From: Salvator merianae | Lineage: Eukaryota > Chordata > Lepidosauria > Squamata > Teiidae | DNA: 64,000 nucleotides | NCBI GenBank assembly: GCA_003586115.2 | Contig: QVOM02000034.1 | Coordinates: forward strand, 137,589,510-137,653,509 | Direction of reading: 5' to 3' | In this document: one piece after another, positions 33,955-45,977 of the stretch | How the letters are laid out: the number at the start of each line of letters is the position of its first letter | Numbering within the stretch: the first letter of the stretch is position 1 | Notes under the pieces: generated by a model | Told to the model about the DNA's origin: nothing | Databases searched by the model: none | What the model saw: the letters and a program-made list of their open reading frames with translations, nothing else | Program-made: the position numbers and the translations under genes

Positions 33955-34950
33955 GACTTTCTAAGAACATAAGAGAAGCTGATCGCCATAGGTTTTATCA
34001 CAAATTATTTCAATGCAGCCATGATAGGTGAGCAGATGAGTGAACGTGAGAACATAAGAGGAACCTTGCTGGATCGGGCCACGACCCATCTAGTTCAGCA
34101 TCCTGTCTCACATAGTGGCTCACCAATTGCTTCTGGGCATTTTCAAGCAGGAGACAAGGGAAAAAACTTCACCTGCTCTTGACTCCTTGCAAACGGCCTT
34201 TAGAGGCATCCTACTTGCCTCTCCAACCTGGAGGTGGTACCTAGGCATCCATGCTAGTAGCTATTGATACATCTGTCTTTCATGAATTTCTCTAATCCTT
34301 TCTTAAAGCTATCTAAGCTGATTGTTGTCACCACCTCTCCTGGTAGTAAATTCCATAGACTGATGACCCTCTGGGTGAAAAAAATACTTCCCCTTGGCAG
34401 TCCTAACTCTCCTGCCCACCAGCTTCATAGAGTGCCCTCTGGTTCTAGTGTTGTGTGAAAGAAAAAAGTATTTTTCTGTATTCACCTTTTTCACATCATG
34501 CACAATTGTGCATACTCCAATCAAGACCTCTCTTAAATGCCGTTTTTCAAGGCTGAAGGGGCCTAGATGTTACAGCCTGATTTTGTAAGAAAGGTGTTCC
34601 AACTCCTTGATCATTCTGGTTGCCCTTTTCTGCACCTTTTCCAGTTCCACAATATCCTTTCTGAGATGTGGTGAGCAGAATTGTACACAGTATTCTAAGA
34701 AGCACGTTGACGCTTGCAGACTTATTTTTTATTCCCTTCCTAATTACCCCTAGCATTGAATTTGCTTTTTTCACTGCTGCTGTGCACTACTGGGTCAACA
34801 GCTTCATTGAGTTGTCCACTAGATCCCCAAGATCCCTTTCCTTCTCGGTCACAGAAAGCTCATCCTCACATCAGTTTATAGATGTAATTGGTGGTTCTTT
34901 CCCCCAATGTTCATTACTTTGCATTTACTAAAATCGAAACACATTTGCCA
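33955..34950 (-). pseudogene. Second CR1-type LINE copy, different subfamily
   Basis: The 3' end is marked by GAACATAAGAGGAACC (34048) and a partial duplicate AAGAACATAAGAGAAGC at 33963. Reverse-strand frames contain LSHNTRTRGHSMKLVGRRVR and KGKYFF at about 34380-34470, and KKANSMLGVIRKGI at about 34730-34774, which are CR1-group C-terminal blocks. Frameshifts separate the pieces. It is older and more broken than the neighbour at 32974-33740. Confidence 0.85.
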
Positions 34951-35177
34951 CAGAGCCTGATCTTAGGGAAATATTATATATTTCTGTGGATCTTTAGCTC
35001 CTTGGGAATAGAAGTTCTGCTGAGCACTTGAAAAATGTCCTCCATCTCGAGTTTTCTTATGGAAGACGGTTTCAGCATCCTTGAACAAAATCGTGAAAGG
35101 GTAGTAATATTTTTCCTGGCATTTACTGTTAGCATAGATCGTATTCTTCAGATTGTTCTATAATGATGGAACAATTT

Positions 35178-35705
35178 GGACAGTTTTGCACTTACTACAG
35201 TAGAATGTCATAACTAGCATGGTTCAGGCTGGTCAGAATCGAGTATGGTGTAGAATATTTGCACTGTCAGGGCTAGAACCCTTGGCGAGCTGAGCAGCTG
35301 GGAAAGAAGCACTAATGAGAGTGCACTAGTTAGGTAGCTGGGTTTGGAACCAGAGGAGCCGTGTGTGGAAATGTGTCCAGCAGGGCCGTCAGGTGCTGAA
35401 CCCCAAAGTTTGAACCTAGTGAGGGTTGGGTTTGAACCATCTGATGGCGCAGCCACACCTGCACACTCCATGCCTCCTTGACGTTCCAAACCTGGAAGTG
35501 GTGTGAACGCACCTTTCCCAATCCTTACCGGATGGCCCTAGTCAGCTTCCAGACTACAATTTTCTTGACCACAGCTGGTAGGCTTCAGGTGAGCTTCAGG
35601 TGGGTGTTGGTGAGTATACAGTCAGCTGATGCTGTTTGCAGGTGCAAATGCTCCATTCCAGTGAGTGACCTGGAAAGTTTCACTCACTTAAGTGCGAACA
35701 GGGCC
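35178..35705. mobile_element. 528-bp MITE, uninterrupted copy
   Basis: The left end TTTTGCACTTACTACAGTAG pairs with the right end CACTTAAGTGCGAACAGGGCC. It matches 49069-50164 minus the nested insertion there (GGCTCAGGCTG, GAGCTGA..AGCTGGG.AAGAA, AGTTAGGTAGCT, CACTCCATGCCTCCTTG, TTCTTGACCA, TTCAGGTGAGCTTCAGGTGGG). Confidence 0.85.
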
Positions 35706-36091
35706 TATGTCTCTGTCTTTAGAATATGTTGCTGGATGACTATTGCTGCTTTTCATATTAATTCTTCAGTATGCCACATTTTCTTCTAAATTCATTAGTA
35801 TTTTCTTGAAGAAAATACTAAGTATTTTCATCTCAAATGTAGCTCAGTCCAGACAAGAAGATAGCAGTGGCAAGGTGGCCTGACAACTTGAATCTGAGGA
35901 ATATGTCTGGTCTGGAGATAACTACCATTTGTTTAGTGGGAGTGTACGTAGGCCCGCTATCATCACAATCTGTCAACTGTGTCATGGTCAGTGTTTACCA
36001 GCTTCAGAGGTGCCACTTTCTAGAAACAAAGGACCCGGCCACTTCTGTGCACATTCTTGACTACCACATTCTCCTTCAAATGGGGCTTCCT
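35706..36091. repeat. Unique-looking segment partly duplicated at 37932-38015
   Basis: The stretch from about 36023 to 36091 (GGCCACTTCT.TGCACATTCT..CAAATGGGGCTTCC) recurs at 37946-38012 with about five differences. Both copies follow a right end of the 528-bp MITE family. See the matching finding. Confidence 0.75.
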
Positions 36092-37782
36092 TTTTTTTTA
36101 ATGTCTTATTGTTATATTTCAGATATATAAAATTACATTCTACATTACATTCTTATATCAATATTATTATCGACTTCCTCCTTCATTGACAGTTTCTTCT
36201 ACATATTTCTCCCCATCCTATTTTCTTTCCTTCTTTTTCTCCACCAAATGTCTTCTTTCTTCATCATTCTTCAAATCCAGTGATGCCAAGTCCATTGTCC
36301 AGCTCTTGCAGAAAGTCAATAAAGGGTTTCCAGTTTCTGTAAAACCTATCAACTGTCTTATTTCTCAAAAGATTTGTCAATTTGTCCATCTCGGCAAGTT
36401 CCATCATTTTAACTAACCAATCACCCACCGTTGGTATTTTCTCCCCTTTCCACTTCTGAGCATATACAATTCTGGCTGCAGTTACCATATTTTGCAATAA
36501 CATATTGACACCCTCAGCATTATTTTCTATTATCCCCAGTAGGAATAGTTCCAGTTTAAAAGGAATGTTTGTCTTTAAGATTTTCTGCATAACTGTGTAA
36601 ATTTGAACCCAAAACATTTTGGTTTTTGCACAAGTCCACCACATATGGTAAAAAGTACCTCCATACTTCTTACATTTCCAACACTTACTTGACATGCCTT
36701 GATACATTTTTGAGATTCTAAAAGGTGTTAAGTACCATCCATGCATCATCTTATATATATTCTCTTTCAACATATTACATACAGTAAATTTCGTATCTTG
36801 AGTCCACAATTTTTCCCATTGGTCCATCAAAATATTATAGCCAAAACTTTTTGTCCACGTTGTCAGATATTCTTTAACTTGCTCTTGTTCTAATTCTATT
36901 TTTAAAAGGAAATCATAGCATACCCCTATAATCCCCCTTTCCTCTTTTTCCAATTCCTCTTCCCATTTCTGTCTTTCTAATTCAAAATTCATCCTTCTTT
37001 TATCTTCTTTAAAAACATCCATCAGTTGAGCATACATTAACCATTGTACCTCTAGCCCCTCCTGGTTTAACTGTTCTCTTGTTTTCAAGAAAAATTTATC
37101 CGTTTCATTATTTTTACTCAACACCTCTTCATATTTGATCCATATTTCTCTTCTCCCAAATTCTTTAAACAAACCTTCATGTGGTGAAACCCACATTGGT
37201 ATTTTAAGATACAGTTTACTTTTGTATTTACTCCAAATTATCCATAATGCATGTCTTACATAATGATTCTTAAATGCAGCATTTACCTTTACCTTGTCAT
37301 ACCATAAGTAACCGTGCCAACCATATCTTAAATCAAAGCCTTCCAACTGCAACAATCTTTAGTCTTTTAGCCAAAACCATTTAGCAATCCAGTTTAAGCA
37401 GCAAGCAGCGTAGTATAATTTTAAATTTGGAAGATCCCACCCTTCTCTTTCTTTTGCATCTTGCATCAATTTAAAACATTTTCTTGGCTTTTTACCTTGC
37501 CATATAAATCTTGTCAAGTCCTTTTGCCACTGCTTGAATACCTCTTCCTTGATTATTACTGATTGAAACAAAAACATCATTCTTGGCAGAACATTTTAAA
37601 ACTGAGATTCTACCCAATAACGATAATTTCAATTTGGACCATCTTTCCAAGTCTTGCTTAATTTGAGACCAAAGTTTCACATAATTGTTCTGATACAATG
37701 CCAAGTTTTGTTAAGTCAGACACACACCTAAATATTTAACTTTCTTTTCTATGTCAAAACCAGATTTTCTTCCCAGATCTTC
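36086..37782 (-). pseudogene. L1 LINE ORF2 C-terminal half (copy B)
   Basis: A 363-codon reverse-strand frame (36264-37355) continues from 37359-37704 after one stop, with another break near 37580. The N-terminal part carries KLSLLGRISVLKC and WQGKKPRKCFKLMQDAKERE, then LPNLKLYYAACCLNWIAKWF, the post-RT block shared by L1 ORF2 proteins. The C-terminal part has MHGWYLTPFRISKMYQGMSS, then CWKCKKYGGTFYHMWWTC, which is the Cys-rich motif CxxC..H..C of L1 ORF2. A T-rich stretch at 36090-36099 is the poly-A side. It is 5'-truncated within the reverse transcriptase and much better preserved than L1 copy A, so younger. Confidence 0.93.
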
Positions 37783-37931
37783 TTGTTCTTGTTGACCACA
37801 GCTGGTTGGATTCAGGTAAGCATCAGGTGGGCTTTGGTAGATTTCGGGTCAGCTGAGGCTGTTCGCAAGTGTGGATCCTGTGTTCTAGCATGCGTCCTGA
37901 AACGTACCACTCACTAAGTGCGAACAGGCCC
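37783..37931. mobile_element. MITE right half, copy of the 528-bp family
   Basis: TTGACCACAGCTGGTTGGATTCAGG.. to ACTAAGTGCGAACAGGCCC matches 35567-35705. Its left part is missing where it meets L1 copy B. Confidence 0.8.
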
Positions 37932-38015
37932 ATTATCATCTGCAAGGACCTGGCCACTTCTATGCACATTCTTGACTACCACATTGTCCTTCAAATGGGG
38001 CTTCCTCTGACGGCA

Positions 38016-40937
38016 ATTCAGAAATTCTTGTTATTCTAGCATTTTGTGAAACCATTGCATCTCCTCAAAAATGCATGATGTATACCCTTTGTGAACATGG
38101 TTGTTTACTCTTTTGTTTTTGGCTAAACCTGGGTGCATGCTTCCTAGGAAGAAGAAGGCTTCATGGAGCACACTGAGAGTTGTGGCGGACATGTTTGCAT
38201 AGGTTTGTGCTGCAATGACTAGTATAAACTATTTTAAAGAAACCATTATTATATACAAGAAAGATGTTACATGTGGTGAGATCAATCTAGGCTAAGAAGG
38301 TAGGTGTGTGTGCTTGTCTGTGTGTGTGTTTGTGTGTGTGTGTGTGAGGGAGGGAGGGACGGAGGGATGGAGGGAATATCCCAGTGTTAATACCTGCTTT
38401 TGCCTCCTGGAAAATTCACCCAACAAATAATCTATTATCTTAAGGTTTTTTTTTTTTTTTAAACCCTTAGAAAGTTGGGGAAAGATGCAGCTGCAGATTG
38501 GTATTGTACTTTCTCTCTCTCTATGAATATGTGTTGAAAAACAGCAAAAGTTACAGCTTGCCTTGACATACCTTCTGAGATTACATGCTGCACCTCTCTG
38601 TTGCCACTAAACAGCTATCGGAGTCCTCAGCAAGTCTGAAATGCGTGCTAGCAACTCATTGCTATTTCTGACATCTATCCCAAATACTATAAAGCTATTT
38701 CACATGCAGATGTCGGCGTGTGGAGATGTTTCTTGCCCGTTCAATAGTTTAGTGCTCTCTTATTCTCTTTATAGTTCAAAAACATTCCTAACAATTTACA
38801 AAATTGACAATATTTTCAGAACTGGGTGCATTAAATATATAATGCAACAGTAGTTGACAGGAAATTTATTAACAGATCCAAAATAAGGATAGAAATTATT
38901 AACACAATTGAGTGATTGGTCTTTTGTAGGGATGTGCATGAAATATATTTGCATTTTGTTACAAGCTCATTTTGTGCCTTGCTGCAATGCTGAACAGCAT
39001 TTGCAGATTTTTTTTTCTCTTTTTGTATGTTTATTTTATGATTTTTTTTCTCACTCTTATCTTTGTATGTTTGTATGTTATTGTGTTGTATTATTATAAA
39101 AGCATAACAAAAATTTCAAAAATAAAAAGAATGCCAATGGCTTAAATATTAAGTTGGAACACTAGCAAGATTGGCTGTTCTAGCAGAACAAAACGTGAAA
39201 TAATTTACATTTTACAATCATAGGGACCCAGCCTGGACTGCTCTGGGATTACTTTTAGTGGTCTCCTAGAAGAACATTCCAAGAGGTTTCTCCTGCATCC
39301 AGGAGGGGGCCAAGAGCAAGACCATATGCCCCCCGTGCCCTTTTTTGGTGTGTAATTCTGTATGGACTCTGGTTACAGCATACTAGTGTCAAGATCCAAA
39401 CAGGCCCATGTGGATGTTGCCATACTTCAAGGCCATTTAAAACTGAGGTATAACTTCATCTGCTTTTTGCGTTGTTTTGGCCTGAACTGATTAAAGGAGT
39501 TCAGAAGCACTTGCGAGGGGAGGCAGCAAAAAGAGACTAACGATAACTTGTCAGATCACATGTTGCTGGTAACATTTGCGTGGAAGTGTTAGATTACCAA
39601 GGCTTTTGGTATCTGAGAAAATTCTTGGCAAATAGTTAAGAGCTTGAACTCAGTTAAAGATCAGCTTTAGTATATTTCCACCATTTGTATGAATCTGCAG
39701 CTTGGAAACAAGGGGGAATTAACAGTTTTCTGGCTCCTTCATAGTGACAGCTCAACATGCTTTCAGCGTATTTTAGGTAGGTGTGATATCTATGTATGCA
39801 CACATGTATACAATTTGTTAGTTAAAGAAGAATGTCACCATATTCAGAATATGCACTTTATCAAACATTATAACAAGAAAATAGTTTTGTACTATGGAAC
39901 CTGATACAGCCAGTCTCTGACCTGAACACAGCCTCTATTTTGTGTTTGCTAATAACTGAATGGAAGTAAAATGCAGGAGCAATGAATAATTTGTCCACCA
40001 TTTTCTCAATCTAGCTTGTTTAATTTACACGTGAAATCCTGTTTTCTATCATGTAATTCTAGGAAGTGCTACTCCTTCCAAACCCAGTTTGGATCAATAC
40101 AGCTATTGCAAATAATTTATTTTTTTTAAAAAGAGAAAAGAAAAAATAGAAATATTTTAGGATAACTTGTGTATGATAAATGACAGGTGTTGCAAATCCC
40201 TCCCAGGTCCAGTCTGACAGGATTTTGATAAAATAGATAATCTGACCCATTAAAGATTGGTGCAATTGCTTATTTTATAGGAGATATGCATTGCTGGTAT
40301 CAGCACTCAAGGAAGATTTAGACTATCCTGACACCCTTCAGCTCAGCAAATCTTGATTAGGGGAGTGTGATGCCAGCTTCTAGAAATCCAAATTTTGACC
40401 ATCAAAGAAATCTTTAAAATGACATCGTGGATCTTGTTTATTACTGGCTTTGAGCCTGTCACTTTCTCTATAGGACACTACATTTTAAGTTTTTATTCTT
40501 TGCTTCCATTTCTGTCTCCTTTCTATTTTTACTTTTTTTTCTTATCTTGTAGTACTTTCTCTTGCTCTTGCTTAATCATGTTAGAAAATACAGATTACTT
40601 CACCCCAAGTGTATAAATGTCAGGGAAACTAGAAGTAGGCAAAAATAGCTGCTGTTCATTCAGATTCTGCTCTAGATTTTGCATGGGTGTGGAGTTGCTG
40701 AATATAACAGAGAAAACGGAAGTGAAACTGTTGTCACAGAGCAGAAGATCTCAGTGGTCTGTATTTATCTTTCAGTATGCCAATTAGTATTTTCCTATTA
40801 ATCTTTAAGTTGTCTTATTTTTACCCAAATCATTTCCATATGGTGCTATTGTTTCTAGAAATCTGAGGAATGGCTACATTTGGCATGAGTGCTCAGAATT
40901 TATAGAGAACTTATTCTCCAAGCTGGACTTGGGAATA
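38016..40937. other. No recognised gene; microsatellite and AT-rich spacer
   Basis: Contains the GT/GGGA microsatellite listed below, a T15 run at 38446, a GGGATGTGCATGAAAT motif at 38931 resembling the TGCACATCTC-type ends, and a possible L1-like poly-A tail (AGCATAACAAAAATTTC..AATAAAAAG) at 39095-39130. No coding exon was seen. Confidence 0.45.
38303..38375. repeat. Compound GT and GGGA microsatellite
   Basis: An interrupted (GT)n run passes into (GGGA)n with GGAC and GGAT variants. Confidence 0.95.
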
Positions 40938-40945
40938 ATATACAG

Positions 40946-41069
40946 CAGGGCTGCCAACTTTGGCTAAATAATCAGCCAAATATCAGATACACTTGGGTGA
41001 TTTTTTCTCTTCTTTTTGGCTTTTTGTATGGCTAAGATAACTAGTTTGGCTAATTATCTGACAGTCCTG
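40946..41069. mobile_element. 124-bp hAT MITE
   Basis: The ends CAGGGCTGCCA and TGACAGTCCTG (reverse complement CAGGACTGTCA) are inverted repeats with two mismatches. Flanking octamers ATATACAG (40938-40945) and GTATACAG (41070-41077) are a target duplication with one change. Internal pairing includes GGCTAAATAATC against GGCTAATTATC. Confidence 0.82.
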
Positions 41070-41077
41070 GTATACAG

Positions 41078-42654
41078 GATATCATGAAGCATCAGTTTTA
41101 ATGTCATTTGCACTGCAATAGCTATACCTAGTCAGGTCACAGATGAGAAAAGATTATCAAACAGGATTAACAACCCCCCCAGACCCTGATATTCCTAATC
41201 TTTCCCTTTCTGCTTCTTGCATAGTTGTTTGGTATGTTGCTAGTTAATTCACCAACAGGGAGACAACAGAAAAGGTGATATAAAAATATAACAATATGGT
41301 GCTTTAAAAAAAAAGAATTATAATGCCTATGCTAGGAATACAGAGAGGGCATTTCATGGGTATCTCAGATTGGATTGCACACATCCACACAGGAGTATGC
41401 ATCCATAGTATTTATTTGCCCTGGTTCTGATCTCCTCAACTGCGAATGGGCTCTTTGCATGTACTGTCCTTCCCCTTTGTTTTTTCTATTCCCTTCATGT
41501 GCTTCATTTAGTGGATTACATTCTGGTTTGCTCTAACCATTGTTTGGCATTATTTAGCCCACAGAGCTAAATGTAGTCCCATTGGTAAATTATTCCTGAA
41601 GCCACACAAGCAACCAGGACCAAAGTGATAGGGGAGAGGAAGAGGGCAAACAAGCAGAAAGCATGCTCCTAGTCCTCCAAACTATGGTTGGGAGTGAAGA
41701 ATTTGGAACAAAAAGTCCAAAATCAGCCAATGTGATCAGTAATCAGTATCTTTTATCTTGAACTGCGTAAACTAACCAGGTACTTTCTTGCAACTCATTC
41801 AGCTACAGTGTTTTCCAAGCTAACTGCTTGGGGTCATAAGGAGAGGTGGTAAAGAGAGAGAATGGCACTTGTGATTTTGCTGATTGAATCTGTGCTGTGA
41901 TATAAGTATTGTTGGAATGGTGTTTCACTGATTTTTCTTTTACCTCTCGTATTTCTGAAGATGAATTTAGGTAAAATATATCAATGTGACATTTTAAAAA
42001 ATGCAAAGAAAGAAAGAAAGGAAAAAAGAGAATGGAGACATGTACTGCTAAGTATGTTCAACTTCATGTGTGTAACCTGGAGCAAAATTCAAAGGTGTAT
42101 CTGGGAAATTAAACTTAATCTAGGTATAAAACCCCAACAACATTTGCAGCAGCTTGAAGATTGCTGCCCCAGTCTATTATAGCATCTTCAGTTAGTTCTA
42201 GAACTCTGCATGGATTCAGCAAACCCCTCTGCTAGTTCTGCAGTTGTTAGAATAAGTGCTACTGGAATGAGTCTGGAAGCTGCTAAAAGAATTGCTCTGA
42301 TATTGTCAGGTCCTTTATGTCCTGTGTGGCCTCATCTTATGCCCTCCAGTGTGCGAGGAAGGCAGCTGGTGCAGTCCAAGCAGACCACACAGAAGCTACC
42401 ACAGATAGTTGGCCTATCTGGGTGATTTGGGCAAATGAACCTGTCCTTCTTTCTTCCATTTGACCATTTGACCATTTGTATCCCCAGACAAAACAAAATT
42501 CTTTTTCTTGGAATCCCTGACAAGCATGGACTTTTTTAATCCAGGCGTTCAAAACTCTAGAGTAAGCACCTGTACACGGTCTTCAGTTGCACATGGCATG
42601 GAAAGCTACAAGCGCTGACTTTAGTAACTAAGGCTGGTCCTGATGTTTGCAAGG
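41078..42654. other. No recognised feature
   Basis: AT-rich spacer with a (GAAA)n-like patch near 42005-42025. Confidence 0.4.
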
Positions 42655-42800
42655 TTACATAAGAAAAAAAGAATATAAGAGAAGCCCTGTTGGATCAGGC
42701 CGCAGCTCATCTAGACCAGCATCAGGTCTCGCACAGTGGCCCACTAATTGCTTCTGGCCATTCTCAGGCAGAAGACAAAGCCAAAGCCCTCAAAATGCAG
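42655..42800 (-). mobile_element. CR1-type 3' end fragment
   Basis: AAGAGAAGCCCTGTTGGATCAGGCC..CATCTAG.CCAGCATC..GTGGC.CACTAATTGCTTCTGG..CAGGCAGAAGACAA matches the 3' region of the CR1 subfamily at 34048-34155. Confidence 0.8.
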
Positions 42801-43212
42801 AAGACTGTGAAATGCAACCCTGAAATGCAACAGTTATTTAGACAGTCTGTTGCTTTTCAGAGTGTGAAGCTGCATCTAACACTCTTAATTAGGGGCAACA
42901 TTTTGGTTGCCTGGGTGTGGCCATCTCCTAACCCAAATGCTGCACTGGCCTCATGCCAATTCTGCAGCTAGAGTTTCAGCTGGAATTCCAGTTGCTTTTC
43001 CTGCTGCTGTGTTTGGCCTTGTGCCTATAGTTAGGTTCTAGTGGCTACAGAGGGCTGCTTCAGAACCATACATTTGCGCGTTGTCCTCTCCTGCCCACAT
43101 CACAGCAGTATTTTGCTGCTGTACATGAGCTGTTCTGTTGGGTAGCTGGTATAGATTAAGCCTAAGTTACAAAACGGAGCAAAAGAGAAATTCATATCAG
43201 TCTTATATACTT
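42801..43212. other. No recognised feature
   Basis: Spacer between CR1 and MITE sequences. Confidence 0.4.
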
Positions 43213-43215
43213 TAA

Positions 43216-43661
43216 GCCCTTTCCACATTCTCCTTCTTATTCTGTGACAGTGCCGTCTGCATTCAGATGGCCCATTCCACTCCATGCCGGGCCACTGTCT
43301 CCAAAGAGCCATCAGAGGTAGTGCAGAGAGTCCAAAAGTTGGGAACTTTCATTCCCAGTCTTCCAAGTTTCCAGATAGACCCACTTCCAGCCATGTTTCC
43401 TAGATTGCCACTGAAAAGGCTCCCTCATGTTATATTGGATTCTGAAGGCATGCTGTCCGAATGCAACCGTGGTCTGGTATACAGACCCTGGGCTGATTGT
43501 AGACCTCTTCATTTTGGGTGCCCTAGCCCAGTTGACACTATGTCCAGTGCAGATGAAGCGGGATTGGAGGAGCAGGGCCTACTGTAATCCAGGTTAGTGT
43601 GTAGTTGGATGGCCCTTGTTTTGGGATTTATCCCAGCACAGTGAACAATGTGGAAAGGGTC
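43216..43661. mobile_element. 446-bp MITE with TAA target duplication
   Basis: It begins GCCCTTTCCACATT and ends AATGTGGAAAGGGTC. TAA lies at 43213-43215 and 43662-43664. Internal text matches 46086-46340 in reverse orientation (GGCTCTTTGGAG.CAG, CATGGAG..GAATGGG..ATCTGAATG). Confidence 0.85.
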
Positions 43662-43664
43662 TAA

Positions 43665-44469
43665 GGGTGTGATCAGACGGGCTGTTCTGGTCGGCTTCCG
43701 GTCGCATGGAAGCTGCAGTGTCCATAAACCTCTTTGGGAAAGCCGCCTCTGTGCCTAGGTCGGCTCTTCTATATTCGGCATTTCTGTGCTCTCAGGTCGC
43801 CTTGGGGAGCATCTCAACCAATCAGAGCCTTGCAGGAGCCCGTGGAACAATAGCACAAGAAGAGAGGGGGTGAGTGAGCTCTTGCTGGCACGGCACAGAG
43901 AAACTTTCCAAACTCCCTGCCTTCTGTAGATTAAAAAAGACATCAGTAGCATCAAGATTGGGAGAAAGCCCCTAGCTATTAAAGTCCAGCGTGCTTTTTT
44001 AACTACAGAAGGCAAGGGGGTTGAAAAGTTTCTCTGCACCGGCAAATCTTCTCCCTCCCCTTTTCTCCCTGTGCTGGCAAATCTCTCTAGTTAAAAGCTT
44101 CAAGCAGTTTCTATTCAAGTACTTAACTGCTGGGTTTTTCCCTTGCCCTCTGCTCCAGTTCCCCGAGGCATTGAGGCTGGTTGCTCTGAGAATAAGGGGG
44201 GAAAGGGAGAGTTGAACCGGGAGTTTAAACCGGGAGTTGAAAACAGAGACAGAAACATGGCAGTTAAAGAGTTAATGGTTTGGAAAATCTCCTCAGCAAA
44301 GAGGCAGAGAGTGGCTAATCACTGAGCAGCTCCCTTTGCGGGCTGTTATGTCAGCTCAGGGAACGGCCTCACCTGTAAGTGCGTGTGGAAGACTTTTTTC
44401 CAGTGCGCCCAGGAATTATTCGTTCCTTTCATGCAGGCGATTTTAAAAATCGCTAGTCTGAACACAGCC
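43665..44469. mobile_element. 805-bp MITE with TAA target duplication, back-to-back with the previous one
   Basis: It begins GGGTGTGATCAGACGGGC and ends GCTAGTCTGAACACAGCC. TAA lies at 43662-43664 and 44470-44472. It contains two inverted copies of a block ending CTTTAACTACAGAAGGCAAG / CTTGC..CTTCTGTAG at about 43915-44015. It has no transposase. Termini and TWA duplication suggest a Harbinger-type element. Confidence 0.85.
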
Positions 44470-44639
44470 TAAGAGGAAAGAGAGGGTCTTCCTGGATTTG
44501 TTCCTATACCTTACTTATGTCTGATTGGACTTCAGTCTTTGAAGCATTTCATTCCATCCCTTGCTGAAATCTTCTAATGTTCTGTGAGATTTTTGCCTTG
44601 TGACCAGTAATATAGACCCTTCCTGTTCCAGGGAAAATA

Positions 44640-44790
44640 AGTAACTTATTATCTTTATTTTTATCTTACCCCATATCCTAAGATCTCTGGCTGGTTACAC
44701 TGCATTAAAGTATAAAACAAGCAAAAGATAAATAAAACATATAATCCAGAAAAAGATAAAACAGTTTAAAATATTTCAGTACGAGAAGGG
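44640..44790 (-). mobile_element. L2-like LINE 3' tail fragment
   Basis: Antisense L2/CR1-like 3' end: TTATCTTTATTTTTATCTTACCCC..GGCTGGTTACACTGCATTAAA..AAACAGTTTAAAATATT. Confidence 0.55.
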
Positions 44791-44937
44791 GAGGGCATAC
44801 TCTCTCCTCAGCCAAAGGCTTATCTACACCAGCTTGAATATATATGTATATAATTATGATGCTTGATATCCCTTAGGGGGGAGCTCATTCCATGGAGACT
44901 ATCACAGAGAAAACTGTCTCATCAGTCTCACAACCTA

Positions 44938-45117
44938 GGCCTTTTCTGCACTTGGCTCTATTCTGGACTATATCCCAGAATAGGGACCTGCTATCCACAC
45001 ACTAGTGCAGATTCTAGCAGGCCCCAGGTGGGACCTGCCATAGTTCCTAGCAGCATGCAGGTGGCTGATCCCTATTCCAAGATATAATCTGGAATAAGGC
45101 CAAGTGCAGAAAGGGCC
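44938..45117. mobile_element. 180-bp MITE with CTA target duplication
   Basis: Full copy of the 18895-19073 family. Ends GGCCTTTTCTGCACTTGG and CCAAGTGCAGAAAGGGCC; CTA at 44935-44937 and 45118-45120. Confidence 0.93.
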
Positions 45118-45158
45118 CTAGTTGCTGAAGCCAGGACACTACTAGGAGGGCTTTTAAA

Positions 45159-45977
45159 CTAGACTAAAGAAATTTTAGAAAAGCCTGCTGCTGCCCCTGA
45201 ACAATGGCTAAGGAAACATTGCAATCTCATCCTAATTAACAACAAAAGCCTCAGCCTTGTCATAATTGTCATCATCATAATCCATAACATCAACACTAAA
45301 AAGAGATATTTCATTTTCTTTGAAGGAAAACCCAAGTTCCCCACCCTGTTTGTCTGCAGATTATATTCCCTGCAAACTTTGTCATGAGGCAAAAATAAAA
45401 GTAAAACTGTCATGGCTGCTTTTAGGTTTCTCATTGGTAAATGGGGGAAAGAAAAGAATAGACTCTGATACTTCCAAGCTGAATGAGCCAGCTTCTTGAT
45501 TGACTTGAACTGAATTTTGCTCTTTTGTGGATCCTCAGTCAGAAATAGAACAACATCTTGTGGTTGGTGCACACCCTTACCACAATCCGTACAAGGTGCC
45601 ATGCCAAAGAAGGCGCAGAGGGTGCTGAGAGTGCAATGATGTGGGGATGTCTGAGTGTCACTGGTACCCAGCCTAATTGTGGGAACAGAAGCTGAAACTT
45701 GGAGTGATCCTTGTGCAGTATGATTAAAAATCACTCTGCAAAGGACAGTGTCAGCTTGGATTGATACAGTGTCTGCCATGCGGCCACTGAACCAGCCTGC
45801 CTGCCCAGGCCCGTGATGCAAAGTGCCAAAACAGCCCACTTCCAGAGCCGTTTCCAGTGCTTCATGCCATGGGCCTGGAGAAAAACTCAGGCCCTTTCTG
45901 AATTGGCGCTTGCTCCCGGAACAAGGGCCTGTCATCTGCATGCAAGTGCAGACTATGGCAGGTTGTGCCCCAGTCAT
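45159..45977 (-). pseudogene. 272-codon frame, possible LINE ORF2 C-terminal remnant
   Basis: This is the second-longest open frame in the window. Around 45555-45680 it reads RLGTSDTQTSPHHCTLSTLC then FFGMAPCTDCGKGVHQPQDV. The spacing, C-x2-C followed by HQPQDVV and LFL, is reminiscent of the zinc-knuckle block (CxCG..ETxxHLLxxC) after the reverse transcriptase/RNase H of several LINE clades such as Vingi, R1 and Tx1. The last Cys is not evident. The N-terminal 60 residues overlap MITE sequence (45893-45970), so the frame as a whole is a chance fusion. Low confidence. Confidence 0.25.
45893..45970. mobile_element. Left-end fragment of the 180-bp MITE family
   Basis: GGCCCTTTCTGAATTGGCGCTTGCTCCCGGAACAAGGGCCTG.CATCTGCATGC parallels 18895-18970 and 44938-45010. 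Confidence 0.6.

Noticed and set aside
33566..33955. 129-codon forward frame
   Set aside because: Most of it is the opposite-strand reading of the CR1 ORF2 at 33183-33674.
36186..36416. 76-codon forward frame rich in Ser and Phe
   Set aside because: It is the opposite-strand shadow of the L1 ORF2 C-terminus.
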